Position numbers and translations under genes: made by a program
From: Cesiribacter sp.
GTDB taxonomy: Bacteria > Bacteroidota > Bacteroidia > Cytophagales > Cyclobacteriaceae
Reading direction: 5' to 3'
Length of the DNA: 7,472 bases
Assembly: GCA_030147305.1 (NCBI GenBank)
Contig: JASLAE010000344.1
Coordinates: 1 to 7,472, forward strand
The notes under the pieces: model-generated
Told to the model about the DNA's origin: nothing
Seen by the model: the letters and a program-made list of their open reading frames with translations, nothing else
Database searches by the model: none
Shown: piece by piece, positions 1 through 6,345 of the stretch
Numbering within the stretch: the stretch's first letter is position 1
Layout of the letters: each line of letters opens with the position of its first letter

Positions 1-345
1 GTAGGATTTGGGTCCTGCCCTGTCGCAGCATAAGATATCAAACAAAAAAAGGGAAGTAATAGGTAGGTTCTCATTAAATGCTGTTAATAGTTTCTCAATG
101 GGTTTTTTGGACCTATAGACAACGGCCGCTGCATAAAGCAGGCTTTAGGCAACTGCTGTAGCCGAATGTACGCAAATCACACTGTCTCTACAAGCATGAC
201 TGATTGCATTCAGGGTCAATGATTTATTCTATTATTATAGCCAGTATTTTTAATCTTTCAGAAGAGCCGATTCATGAGCCCCCTTATGTTTTGCCGCTTG
301 CTCTGAAGGTACAAAACCAACGGCTGAAGCTTTGGCAATACATTC
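1..345. other. Gene-free left flank
   Basis: No convincing gene is seen on either strand. The only open frame of note (plus strand, about 204-413) has no ATG start, no recognisable protein features, and runs into the antisense of the methyltransferase gene, so I treat it as chance. A small inverted repeat at 134-147 (TAAAGC, two-base loop, GCTTTA) extends with one mismatch to GC/GC at its base and could form a weak hairpin. No T-run follows it, so it is not a convincing terminator. A short frame open from the left edge to a TAA at 57-59 could be the tail of a gene outside the window, but 18 codons are too few to judge. Confidence 0.5.
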
Positions 346-813
346 TTAGTGGCTGGCCTTCTTCCTGTATTCGTCAAGTGCTATTTCTTTTAATGGGTCA
401 CCACCATCAGTAAAAAGCTTACCCTTATTCGTCAATGCTTTGGCAATGTTGGTGAGGGATTGTGTTTCAATTTCCGGGTGTCGACCGTCCAGGGCACCAA
501 CTCTTACAGCAATTGAAATATCGAACTGTTTTTCGTGAGGCTCGAGCTCAAAATGTTCTACTGCAACTTGTCTGAATGAAAGCCTGCCGGTTTCTATTTC
601 TGCCTGTGAGCCTGCAACGGCTTGTTGAATCGCTTTGGCAGAGCGGTCAATAGCAAGTATATATCCATTACCGATTCGTCTTGAAATTTCTCTTGCTGCT
701 GCCCCTGGACCACAACCAATTTCTAAAATTCGTATGCCATCTTTCAAGGGGAGCGCATTTATAATTTCAACAAGTCGTTTGGAAAGTTTACGGTCCATGT
801 TCTCTTTTGTCAT
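346..813 (-). CDS. Compact class I SAM-dependent methyltransferase
   Basis: This 155-residue protein is predicted to transfer a methyl group from S-adenosylmethionine to an unknown substrate in the cytoplasm. The SAM-binding motif I is clear: LEIGCGPG at residues 30-37, following a beta strand (IRIL). The acidic residue ending strand 2 is D56 in AIDRS, which should contact the ribose hydroxyls. A FDISIAVRVGALDGRHP segment (97-113) occupies the strand-4 position, and KGKLFTDGG (130-138) matches strand 5. The protein stops soon after, so it is much shorter than the usual 200-280 residues and seems to lack the last strands of the fold; it may still be a complete small member of the family. The ATG at 813 is supported by a good ribosome binding site 7 bases upstream; M6 is an alternative. 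It lies 105 bp downstream of the GNAT gene on the same strand and may be co-transcribed. No substrate can be assigned. Confidence 0.85.
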   Translation of the reverse strand: MTKENMDRKLSKRLVEIINALPLKDGIRILEIGCGPGAAAREISRRIGNGYILAIDRSAKAIQQAVAGSQAEIETGRLSFRQVAVEHFELEPHEKQFDISIAVRVGALDGRHPEIETQSLTNIAKALTNKGKLFTDGGDPLKEIALDEYRKKASH

Positions 814-820
814 TTTTAGC

Positions 821-828
821 TTCCTCCC
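821..828 (-). promoter_or_regulatory. Shine-Dalgarno-like site before the methyltransferase
   Basis: Read on the minus strand this is GGGAGGAA, ending 7 bases before the ATG at 813. It is a near-ideal complement to the 16S anti-SD core, and it decides the start in favour of 813 over the internal methionine. Such strong sites are uncommon in Bacteroidota, and the other genes in this window do not show one. Confidence 0.5.
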
Positions 829-918
829 AAAATGAACCAGCCCGGTCGAATAGTGGATACTTTATTGAAATGAAAGCTGTTGTTTAACATTCTTTCCATC
901 TGCTTTTGTTAGCAGGCT

Positions 919-1389
919 TTATTTATGTGCCCTCCAGACAACTTTTACTGCTGATATTTTTTCTGTTTCCAGGCGTTGCCCCCTGCCTATCGTGAAGCCG
1001 TTTTTAAGATAAAAGCCTAAGGGAGATTTATAAATCTCTCCATTATATTTCTTGTCCCTGTTGTGGTCAATCACCCAGCCATTAAGCTTATCCTCATCTG
1101 CCTGAATCTTCTTGAGTAGCTTTGTACCAATCCCTTTCCCCTGCATCTTACTACTCAATAGTAAGGCAAACCAAGTCTCTTTGTCTCTTTCAAAAAGAAA
1201 CGCCCATCCATTTACCTCATTTTCCTGGCTAATCAGGAGATAATGTTTTTTCTGTAACAGCTTATCTAAATAATGATTAAACTCCCCTAATTCCTTGTAT
1301 TTTAGTTGTTCAGGATATTCTTCATTCCAAAGGGTGAGTATCCGCTCCTTTTGTTCTTCTGTCAGTTTTAGTGTCTCAACGATCTGCAT
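919..1389 (-). CDS. GNAT family N-acetyltransferase
   Basis: A 156-residue cytoplasmic enzyme of the GCN5-related N-acetyltransferase fold, expected to move an acetyl group from acetyl-CoA to an amine; the substrate is unknown. The acetyl-CoA pyrophosphate loop (motif A) is seen as QGKGIG at residues 83-88, preceded by a strand (WFALLLSS) and followed by the helix TKLLKKIQ, the standard arrangement. Motif B near the C terminus appears as GFYLKNGF (125-132), typical of the family. The length fits a single GNAT domain with nothing extra. The N-terminal stretch (IVETLKLTEEQKERILTLWNEEYP) is the usual first strand and helices. The ATG start at 1389 is the only sensible one, and no Shine-Dalgarno site is visible. 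The gene precedes the methyltransferase gene on the same strand. A weak inverted repeat (CTGCT, six-base loop, AGCAG at 900-915) lies just after its stop codon. Confidence 0.88.
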   Translation of the reverse strand: MQIVETLKLTEEQKERILTLWNEEYPEQLKYKELGEFNHYLDKLLQKKHYLLISQENEVNGWAFLFERDKETWFALLLSSKMQGKGIGTKLLKKIQADEDKLNGWVIDHNRDKKYNGEIYKSPLGFYLKNGFTIGRGQRLETEKISAVKVVWRAHK

Positions 1390-1462
1390 AAAGTTCGAAA
1401 CTACTAAGATTTGTTATTTTGGCTGACACAAACGTCCATTGAAAATAGCAGATGCCCTTCAC

Positions 1463-1498
1463 TGCTGCTTACTGAAAGTAAGGCTCAACTTCGCAGCA
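1463..1498. repeat. Nested inverted repeat (hairpin)
   Basis: An inner perfect 6-bp stem, CTTACT (1468-1473) and AGTAAG (1477-1482) around a GAA loop, sits inside an outer stem, TGCTG (1463-1467) with CAGCA (1494-1498). It could fold in RNA or single-stranded DNA. There is no T-run, so it does not look like a terminator. The function is unknown. Confidence 0.35.
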
Positions 1499-1602
1499 AT
1501 GATGGCTGAATGCTGTGAGAGCGCTTGTAATATTCTTTTGTGGCTGTTGCACCACCACACTAAGATAGGAGTAGAAGGGATAGGAACCAACGGAGTGAAA
1601 GC

Positions 1603-1647
1603 ATACAGGGCAGGCACAGATTCAGGGACCGGATACTGCCTGCGTAT
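1603..1647. repeat. Inverted repeat with GC-rich stem
   Basis: A perfect 7-bp stem GCAGGCA (1610-1616) and TGCCTGC (1637-1643), with a 20-base loop, is extended by ATAC (1603-1606) and GTAT (1644-1647) across a three-base bulge. On the plus strand it is followed by the AT-rich stretch TATTATTTATTT, so it could act as a weak terminator, but no plus-strand gene lies upstream of it in the window. A structured leader or small RNA end is an alternative. Confidence 0.35.
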
Positions 1648-1770
1648 TATTTATTTGAGCCCAATCAAATGATCTCAGTCCGGTCTGTTTTGGCCTGATT
1701 CAATCCATTATATCGGTTTGCAGCTTTCAAATGCACGGAAGCCGTAGGATTGCTCAGGTTCATTGCTATT

Positions 1771-1790
1771 ATGTTCTTAAATTAAGACAT
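1771..1790. promoter_or_regulatory. Candidate operator palindrome upstream of amidohydrolase
   Basis: The core TCTTAA-A-TTAAGA (1775-1787) is a perfect 6-1-6 palindrome, and ATG/CAT arms flank it with one extra T on the left side. It lies about 150 bp before the amidohydrolase start in a gene-free region, so it could bind a dimeric regulator. The arms are AT-rich, which makes chance occurrence quite possible. No matching regulator is adjacent. Confidence 0.25.
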
Positions 1791-1937
1791 GGTATTTAGC
1801 CAAAGTTTTGCAACCCTGGGTTTGGGAAGCTGATGCTGGTTGCTGCTTTTATATTGTCAGGTGCAAACAAAGGGACGACATAAAACCAACAACAAACAGA
1901 CAGTGAACAGAACCTTAAAAATTTAAACAAAGTACTT

Positions 1938-3668
1938 ATGAAAAATAAATGCCTTTTCACAGCCCTGATTCTAATTTCATCTTTTTCTCTTTCCGCTCAG
2001 ACTTACATTACCAATGTTACCCTGACCGATGTGGTAAACCACAAATTGATACCTGATCAGACGGTTGTCATAACTGGTGATTTGATAAGTAACATTCAAT
2101 CCAGCAAAAAAATAAAAATTCCTGAAAATGCTACAGTCATTGATGGCACCGGAAAATACCTGATGCCTGGATTAACGGATGCCCACATTCATTTTTTTCA
2201 AAATGGCGGATTATACACACGGCCGGACGTGATCGATTTGCGAAAATATAAGCCCTATCAAGCGGAAATCGATTTGGCTAGAGCCGATATGGAGCATAAA
2301 CTTTTGAGATACCTAAAGAACGGCATCACGAACGTTATCGATGTTGGATCGAATTTGCATTTTCTAAAACAACGCCAGGATTTAAAAAGGGATTCTGTGC
2401 CTTCCATTTACATTGCAGGTCCTTTGTTGACCACCTATGAACCCAAAGTTTATGAAAATTTAGGGGAGCATGAACCCTTTATCCTCACTCAAACAGTGGA
2501 AGACGGGATCAAAGGGGTGCAAAAACAAATCCCGTTCAAACCCGATTTCATCAAGATCTGGTATATCGCAGGAGCAGATGGTTTGGGTATAGAAGCAAGC
2601 GCACGGAAAAATTTACCCATTATCAAGGCCATTATAGAGGAAGCCCATAAAAATAATCTGAAAGTAGCCGTTCACGCCACAGAGCGCATCACCGCACAAC
2701 TGGCTGTGGAAAACGGTGCCGACTTTTTAGTCCATTTTATAGAGGATGAAATTCTGAAAGACGATTTTGTACAATTAATGAAGAAAAATAAAACCATCCT
2801 CATCCCTACCTTAACTGTATCTTCCGGCTACATCAACACCTTCAGTCAAAATTTGGATATCAGTACTTACGAACTGGCCAAAGCAGATCCATACCAGCTA
2901 GGTTCGCTAATGGATTTGAAGCATTTACCAGACACATTACTTGTAGCCAAATACAAAAATTCAACGCTGGCTCAAAGCTCAAATTCAAAACTGTCCGACT
3001 CCATCAGCCGGGCAAACATCAAAATATTATCAGATGCAGGTGTACTGTTAGCAACCGGAACCGATGCCGGAAACATCGGCACCATGCACGCATCTTCCTA
3101 TTTAGCAGAAGTAAAAGCCATGCAGGAAAGCGGTATGAGCAACTGGCAAATCCTAACCGCTTCTACCATAAATGGTGCAAAAGTTTTAGATAAAGAAAAC
3201 GAATTTGGAAGTGTCTCTAAAAATAAAAAAGCTAACCTCGTTCTGTTGGATGCCAATCCAGTTGAAAACATCGAAAATATTACCAAAATAAACCGGGTCA
3301 TCAATAATGGCGCCGTTTTCAACCCAGATGATCTACTGAAAGACACTCCTGAAGATTTAGCCCAACGCCAGTTAAATGCTTATAATTTAAGAAATATAGA
3401 TGCTTTTTTAGAACCCTACGCTGATGATGTGGAAGTGTATCAATATCCTAACACCTTAGAATACAAAGGAAAAGAAACGATGCGAAAAAACTATTCGCAG
3501 ATGTTCGAGAATACCCCCAATTTACATTGTGAATTAGTGGCACGAATTGTTCAGGGGAATGTGGTTATCGATAAAGAGTATGTACAGTTTGGAGATAGAA
3601 CAGTAGAGGCTGTTGCCATATATCATATTGAAAATGGCAAAATCAAAAAGGTCTATTTTGTTAAATAG
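1938..3668 (+). CDS. Secreted metal-dependent amidohydrolase with C-terminal NTF2/SnoaL-like domain
   Basis: A 576-residue protein predicted to hydrolyse an amide or related bond (imidazolonepropionase/prolidase-like branch of the amidohydrolase superfamily) outside the cytoplasm. Residues 1-20 form a Sec signal peptide ending LSA before Q21. The metal-site residues are all present: H83 and H85 in DAHIH, K206 in DFIKIW (the likely carboxylated lysine), H246 in VAVHA, H266 in LVHF, and D376 in TGTDAG. The usual C-terminal signature follows (GAKVLD...GSVSKNKKANLVLLDANP, about 413-441). From about residue 472 to the end comes an additional module, starting QRQLNAYNLRNIDAFLEPYA and ending IYHIENGKIKKVYF, which has the pattern of an NTF2/SnoaL-like domain. 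The frame is continuous, so this is a real fusion, not a sequencing join. The start has no Shine-Dalgarno site, as usual in Bacteroidota. The gene is markedly AT-richer than the lacI/oxidoreductase pair. The substrate cannot be told from the sequence. Confidence 0.9.
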   Translation: MKNKCLFTALILISSFSLSAQTYITNVTLTDVVNHKLIPDQTVVITGDLISNIQSSKKIKIPENATVIDGTGKYLMPGLTDAHIHFFQNGGLYTRPDVIDLRKYKPYQAEIDLARADMEHKLLRYLKNGITNVIDVGSNLHFLKQRQDLKRDSVPSIYIAGPLLTTYEPKVYENLGEHEPFILTQTVEDGIKGVQKQIPFKPDFIKIWYIAGADGLGIEASARKNLPIIKAIIEEAHKNNLKVAVHATERITAQLAVENGADFLVHFIEDEILKDDFVQLMKKNKTILIPTLTVSSGYINTFSQNLDISTYELAKADPYQLGSLMDLKHLPDTLLVAKYKNSTLAQSSNSKLSDSISRANIKILSDAGVLLATGTDAGNIGTMHASSYLAEVKAMQESGMSNWQILTASTINGAKVLDKENEFGSVSKNKKANLVLLDANPVENIENITKINRVINNGAVFNPDDLLKDTPEDLAQRQLNAYNLRNIDAFLEPYADDVEVYQYPNTLEYKGKETMRKNYSQMFENTPNLHCELVARIVQGNVVIDKEYVQFGDRTVEAVAIYHIENGKIKKVYFVK

Positions 3669-3690
3669 TATATAAGATACTGAAAACAAT

Positions 3691-3730
3691 ACCATACTGG
3701 GCCGCCAGCGCCCAATCAGCAGTGTATGGG
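3691..3730. repeat. Nested hairpin downstream of amidohydrolase
   Basis: An outer perfect stem CCATAC (3692-3697) and GTATGG (3724-3729) encloses a second perfect stem TGGGC (3698-3702) and GCCCA (3710-3714) with a 7-base loop; nine bases are left unpaired on the 3' side. It begins 23 bases after the amidohydrolase stop codon and could serve as a transcript end or mRNA-stabilising structure. There is no T-run directly after it, so a classical intrinsic terminator is not shown. Confidence 0.4.
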
Positions 3731-3794
3731 GTAATACCGTGTGAAGCGATAAATCGAAGGTCTAAGCTCCTGATCCGCTGGTGCAGAACAGGCG

Positions 3795-3842
3795 AACCGG
3801 AACAGTAGAAAATCAACATTTAAGGGGATTGATGATCCGGTT
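3795..3842. repeat. Nested inverted repeat at the convergent gene junction
   Basis: A perfect 7-bp pair AACCGGA (3795-3801) and TCCGGTT (3836-3842) encloses a second pair ATCAA (3812-3816) and TTGAT (3829-3833). It lies immediately before the end of the minus-strand NTF2-like gene. On the plus strand it is followed by the T-rich stretch TGTATTTACTTGCTATTCTTT. A bidirectional terminator for the two convergent genes is the simplest explanation. The surrounding sequence (3745-3800) also looks structured and may be part of a larger RNA fold. Confidence 0.4.
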
Positions 3843-3847
3843 TGTAT

Positions 3848-4414
3848 TTACTTGCTATTCTTTAGATACTTCTTAGGAATCTTTACCCCGTTCAAATCTG
3901 TCGTCCACATTAAGTTAGCGACCCACCATCTATCATTAAAATAGATAAGCTGATAACTATTGATGGATCTACTTTCCAGCCCTTCTGAATCTTTTTGATA
4001 AACAGATTGAAATACGTTGGCTATACCATTATATTCATTTATAACCTTACCTAGCTCATATTCTGTATACCCTGCTTCATAATATTCATCCTGCATTAAT
4101 TCTATGAATTCCTCAACCGTTACCGTCTCCAAAGGAGTAGGAAAGGTAGCATCATGATATAGCACTGTCAGAGTAGCCGTAGGTAAAAACAGCTTGCGAA
4201 AAGCATTCCAGTTCGGTACTTTCCCTTTTTCTCTGGCTGAAATTCTTAAAACTTCATTTACTATTCCGTCAATGGTCTTAACAGCTGCTGTATCTGCTGA
4301 TGAGCTATCCTGAGCTTTTATACTCAAGGGTAGGATGAATAACAATGCAATGATTATAGTCTTCAGTTTATCAGCTTCATTACAGAACTTATAGGATGAC
4401 GAGTAAAATTGCAT
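3848..4414 (-). CDS. Secreted NTF2-like (SnoaL-type) protein
   Basis: A 188-residue protein with a hydrophobic segment TIIIALLFILPLSIKA (19-34), followed by Q35, that looks like a Sec signal peptide. The leader is long (18 residues before the hydrophobic core). The only in-frame ATG near the 5' end is at 4414; a CTG at 4366 would give a more normal leader but is a rare start. The mature part resembles NTF2-like proteins of Bacteroidota: WNAFRKLFLPTATL (69-82) matches the first helix and strand, and SINSYQLIYFNDRWWVANLMW (150-170) matches the two long C-terminal strands with the conserved WW. Members of this fold are either small enzymes or ligand-binding proteins, and no catalytic residue set can be recognised here. 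It converges on the amidohydrolase gene, which carries its own NTF2-like domain; the two proteins are too different to be simple duplicates by eye. Confidence 0.72.
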   Translation of the reverse strand: MQFYSSSYKFCNEADKLKTIIIALLFILPLSIKAQDSSSADTAAVKTIDGIVNEVLRISAREKGKVPNWNAFRKLFLPTATLTVLYHDATFPTPLETVTVEEFIELMQDEYYEAGYTEYELGKVINEYNGIANVFQSVYQKDSEGLESRSINSYQLIYFNDRWWVANLMWTTDLNGVKIPKKYLKNSK

Positions 4415-4519
4415 GTGTTTTCAATTATTTTTGACGCTTGAGTTAAGCCAGCCTTTGCCGCTAATGATTGCGCTAAAAGGTGTTCTATGTTTTTTCAGCG
4501 CTTACTGGCCTTAGTTTTT

Positions 4520-4954
4520 TTAGTCTATAATTTCAATCATTTCTATTATTGGCGACTTGGTTTTGTCATTGCTTGAATACTGGATCCTGATGGATTTGAA
4601 ACTTGTAACTCCACCAGCCTTAAAGTTTTCCGATGATCCGTCTGGTAATTCTATTTTGCCTTCCGCTATTCTTATTCGTGATTTTCCAACAAGGCCCAAT
4701 AAACTTTTACCAATGACAAGCCTGTCAAAAGTTAGCTGCACCTTTTCAGCGGCTAAAAAATTGCAAGTGTGAATTAATTCTTCCCGAGATGTGGTGCCAT
4801 CGAGCAGAATAACGGTTCTTTCAACCTTATTGCCATCAAGAACTTCTGTAGTTCGGGTAATTGTACCAGGCATTTTGTCATTGTCGCGTATAAAACTGAA
4901 AGAAGTTAGCGTGATCAAAAGTCCTAATGCGAATAATAAACATAGGTTTTTCAT
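4520..4954 (-). CDS. Small secreted protein of unknown function
   Basis: I do not recognise the family. The 144-residue product starts with a clear Sec signal or anchor (MKNLCLLFALGLLITLTSFSF, broken at 20 for brevity of motif: hydrophobic through residue 21), then RDNDKMPG. The cysteine at position 5 is too early for a lipobox, so a lipoprotein is unlikely. The mature part (about residues 22-144) has alternating polar/hydrophobic segments (KVERTVILLDG, VQLTFDRLVIGK, SRIRIAEGKIELPDG, FKSIRIQYSS, SPIIEMIEIID), which suggests an all-beta fold. There is one cysteine (C64) in the mature protein, so no internal disulfide. The start ATG at 4954 follows an AT-rich leader with no Shine-Dalgarno site. 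It lies 105 bp upstream of the NTF2-like gene on the same strand and could be co-transcribed with it. The coding call rests on the signal peptide, length and orderly frame. Confidence 0.7.
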   Translation of the reverse strand: MKNLCLLFALGLLITLTSFSFIRDNDKMPGTITRTTEVLDGNKVERTVILLDGTTSREELIHTCNFLAAEKVQLTFDRLVIGKSLLGLVGKSRIRIAEGKIELPDGSSENFKAGGVTSFKSIRIQYSSNDKTKSPIIEMIEIID

Positions 4955-5028
4955 ATTTTTTAGAGTTTTACGGTTAGTGCATCTTTGTCAATTACGATAC
5001 ATCAGCAACAGGCTTGCTACAGCCTTTA

Positions 5029-5048
5029 AAGCTGGTATAAACCGGCTT
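5029..5048. repeat. Hairpin between oxidoreductase and secreted-protein genes
   Basis: AAGCTGGT (5029-5036) and ACCGGCTT (5041-5048) form an 8-bp stem with one G-U wobble and an ATAA loop when read on the plus strand. On the minus strand, the strand of both neighbouring genes, the wobble becomes a C-A mismatch. A smaller stem (GGCT/AGCC, 5011-5024) lies next to it. No T-run follows, so a terminator role for the oxidoreductase transcript is only a possibility. Confidence 0.25.
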
Positions 5049-5123
5049 CAAATATATCATTCAATGTTCCCCGGGTATTTCAAGACCGGCCCAGAATGCC
5101 AAAGTGCTCCCAAAGCAGCAACC

Positions 5124-6212
5124 TTACTGCTCCAGGAATACTGTTTTATTCAACTGTGCTGATTGTTTGGCCGCCTCCAGGATCTCTACAACCGTAACAT
5201 TGACCGGCAACTCGTACAGATCGTTCTTCTCCAGCGTTAAGCTGCCCCGAACTACGGCAGCCAACAGGGAGAAAGGGTCGGTATAGGGATTGGGGCGTGG
5301 ATTGAGCGCCAATACAACTTCAGGGGATTTTTCTTCCATCCTTTGTCGCACGGTAGTGGCATCTACTGCAATGGCATAACCTTTGTCTCCATACACTTCC
5401 ATGTCCTTGCGCGGAAAGGTCCAGTTCCAGGATCCCTGTATGATGCATTGTGCTTTAGGGTACTGCAGGATGATGGTAGCTTCATCATCTACCTTTTCAT
5501 AAATATGAGGCTTGTTCTGATGGACGACCGCAGTCACGGACAATGGCCGTTCCCCCGCTAAAAGCCAGGTCATCAGGTTAGCGCCATAACAGCCAAAATC
5601 AACCAGTGCCCCTGCCCCATTCTGCTCGGGGTCGGTCAATATCTCCAGAAATTCCTCACTGACACCCAGCTCTTTTGGGCCCTGATGACCGTCATTTACC
5701 ATTACTTTTCGAATGTCGCCCAGCTTTCCGTTCTTATACAATTCATTTACATACTGATTGCTGGCATACCATGAAGTCTCGAAGTTGGTAAGTACATGGA
5801 TGTTATGCTTTTGGGCAAGGGACTGGATCTCTTTGGCATCTGCCAGCGTGGTAGCCAGTGGTTTTTCCACCATCACATGTATCTTTCTCGGTGCACTGGC
5901 TCTTACAACCGTAATATGTTCACTGATGGCGCCAAAGGCAGACACTGCTTCCGGCTTTGCCTCATCAAGCATTTTGTTCAGGTCGGTATAAAACAGCTCC
6001 TTCTCCAGTTTATACCGCTTTGCATACTTTTCTGCCAGGGCCAGGTCTGTTTCGTAAATGCCCACCAGCACTACATCTTGCTTATCTGCCCTGTTGAAAA
6101 TCCAGTCTACGTGACCGTGGCTTAAACCGGCTACTGCTATTTTCATGGGCGTCTGGGCATAACTTTCTGAGATAATTAAAAAACAGCTAAGCGCGATCAG
6201 CAAAAATTTCAT
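5124..6212 (-). CDS. Gfo/Idh/MocA family oxidoreductase with Sec signal peptide
   Basis: A 362-residue NAD(P)-dependent sugar or polyol dehydrogenase-like protein. From the ATG at 6212, residues 1-19 form a Sec signal peptide ending SYA before Q20; a GTG two codons earlier (6218) is an alternative start. The Rossmann fold follows, with the nucleotide loop as AVAGLSHGHV (26-35), where the family usually has GxGxxG. The conserved EKP of the family, holding the catalytic lysine, is E116-K117-P118 in MVEKPLATT. The second-domain motif is GALVDFGCYGANL (201-213), with Y209 and N212 at places where many relatives have His and Asp. The C-terminal alpha/beta domain is complete, and the length is normal. 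It lies 133 bp downstream of the lacI-type gene on the same strand, so it may share its transcript and control. No twin-arginine pair is present, which is unusual for an exported cofactor enzyme. The substrate is not known. Confidence 0.87.
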   Translation of the reverse strand: MKFLLIALSCFLIISESYAQTPMKIAVAGLSHGHVDWIFNRADKQDVVLVGIYETDLALAEKYAKRYKLEKELFYTDLNKMLDEAKPEAVSAFGAISEHITVVRASAPRKIHVMVEKPLATTLADAKEIQSLAQKHNIHVLTNFETSWYASNQYVNELYKNGKLGDIRKVMVNDGHQGPKELGVSEEFLEILTDPEQNGAGALVDFGCYGANLMTWLLAGERPLSVTAVVHQNKPHIYEKVDDEATIILQYPKAQCIIQGSWNWTFPRKDMEVYGDKGYAIAVDATTVRQRMEEKSPEVVLALNPRPNPYTDPFSLLAAVVRGSLTLEKNDLYELPVNVTVVEILEAAKQSAQLNKTVFLEQ

Positions 6213-6345
6213 GGCCACAAAAGTGAGTTTTATAAAAATGTGAAAGGGTTAGGCCAATATACTCAATTTAAGGATTATGTTTGAAGGCCCATGATTTTAG
6301 GCCAGCAGTAATAAAGCTACATAGGTGTATGCCCCTTCAGAGCTA

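Larger units (their letters stand above)
1390..1937. other. Long gene-free region between divergent genes
   Basis: About 550 bp separates the minus-strand GNAT gene from the plus-strand amidohydrolase gene. The one open frame (plus, about 1439-1672) begins at TTG and shows no family features, so I do not call it. The region must hold promoters for both flanking genes, but I find no clean TAnnTTTG box for either. The best partial matches are TAGTTTCG on the minus strand close upstream of the GNAT gene and AAGTTTTG at 1803-1810 on the plus strand. It does contain several inverted repeats, listed separately. A decayed gene or a small RNA remains possible. Confidence 0.55.

Noticed and set aside
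3..59. Open frame from the left edge to a TAA, possibly the end of an upstream gene
   Set aside because: Only 18 codons are visible and nothing in them can be recognised; chance open frames of this length are common.
204..413. 69-codon open frame on the plus strand at the left
   Set aside because: It has no ATG start and runs antisense into the 3' end of the methyltransferase gene; no protein-like features are seen.
900..915. Hairpin CTGCT/AGCAG after the GNAT gene as a terminator
   Set aside because: The stem is only 5 bp and the T-rich side lies on the wrong strand for the GNAT transcript.
1439..1672. 77-codon open frame on the plus strand in the long gene-free region
   Set aside because: It starts at TTG, has no ribosome binding site or recognisable protein features, is rich in Cys and His in no ordered pattern, and overlaps the inverted repeats.
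3098..3346. Minus-strand open frame inside the amidohydrolase gene
   Set aside because: It is antisense to conserved metal-binding and C-terminal signature segments and has no features of its own.
4979..4986. CATCTTTG on the plus strand, one base off the Bacteroidota -7 box
   Set aside because: There is no -33 box at the right distance and no plus-strand gene downstream; all nearby genes are on the minus strand.
5758..6125. Overlapping plus-strand open frames inside the oxidoreductase gene
   Set aside because: They are antisense shadows of a well-supported gene with a clear family assignment.
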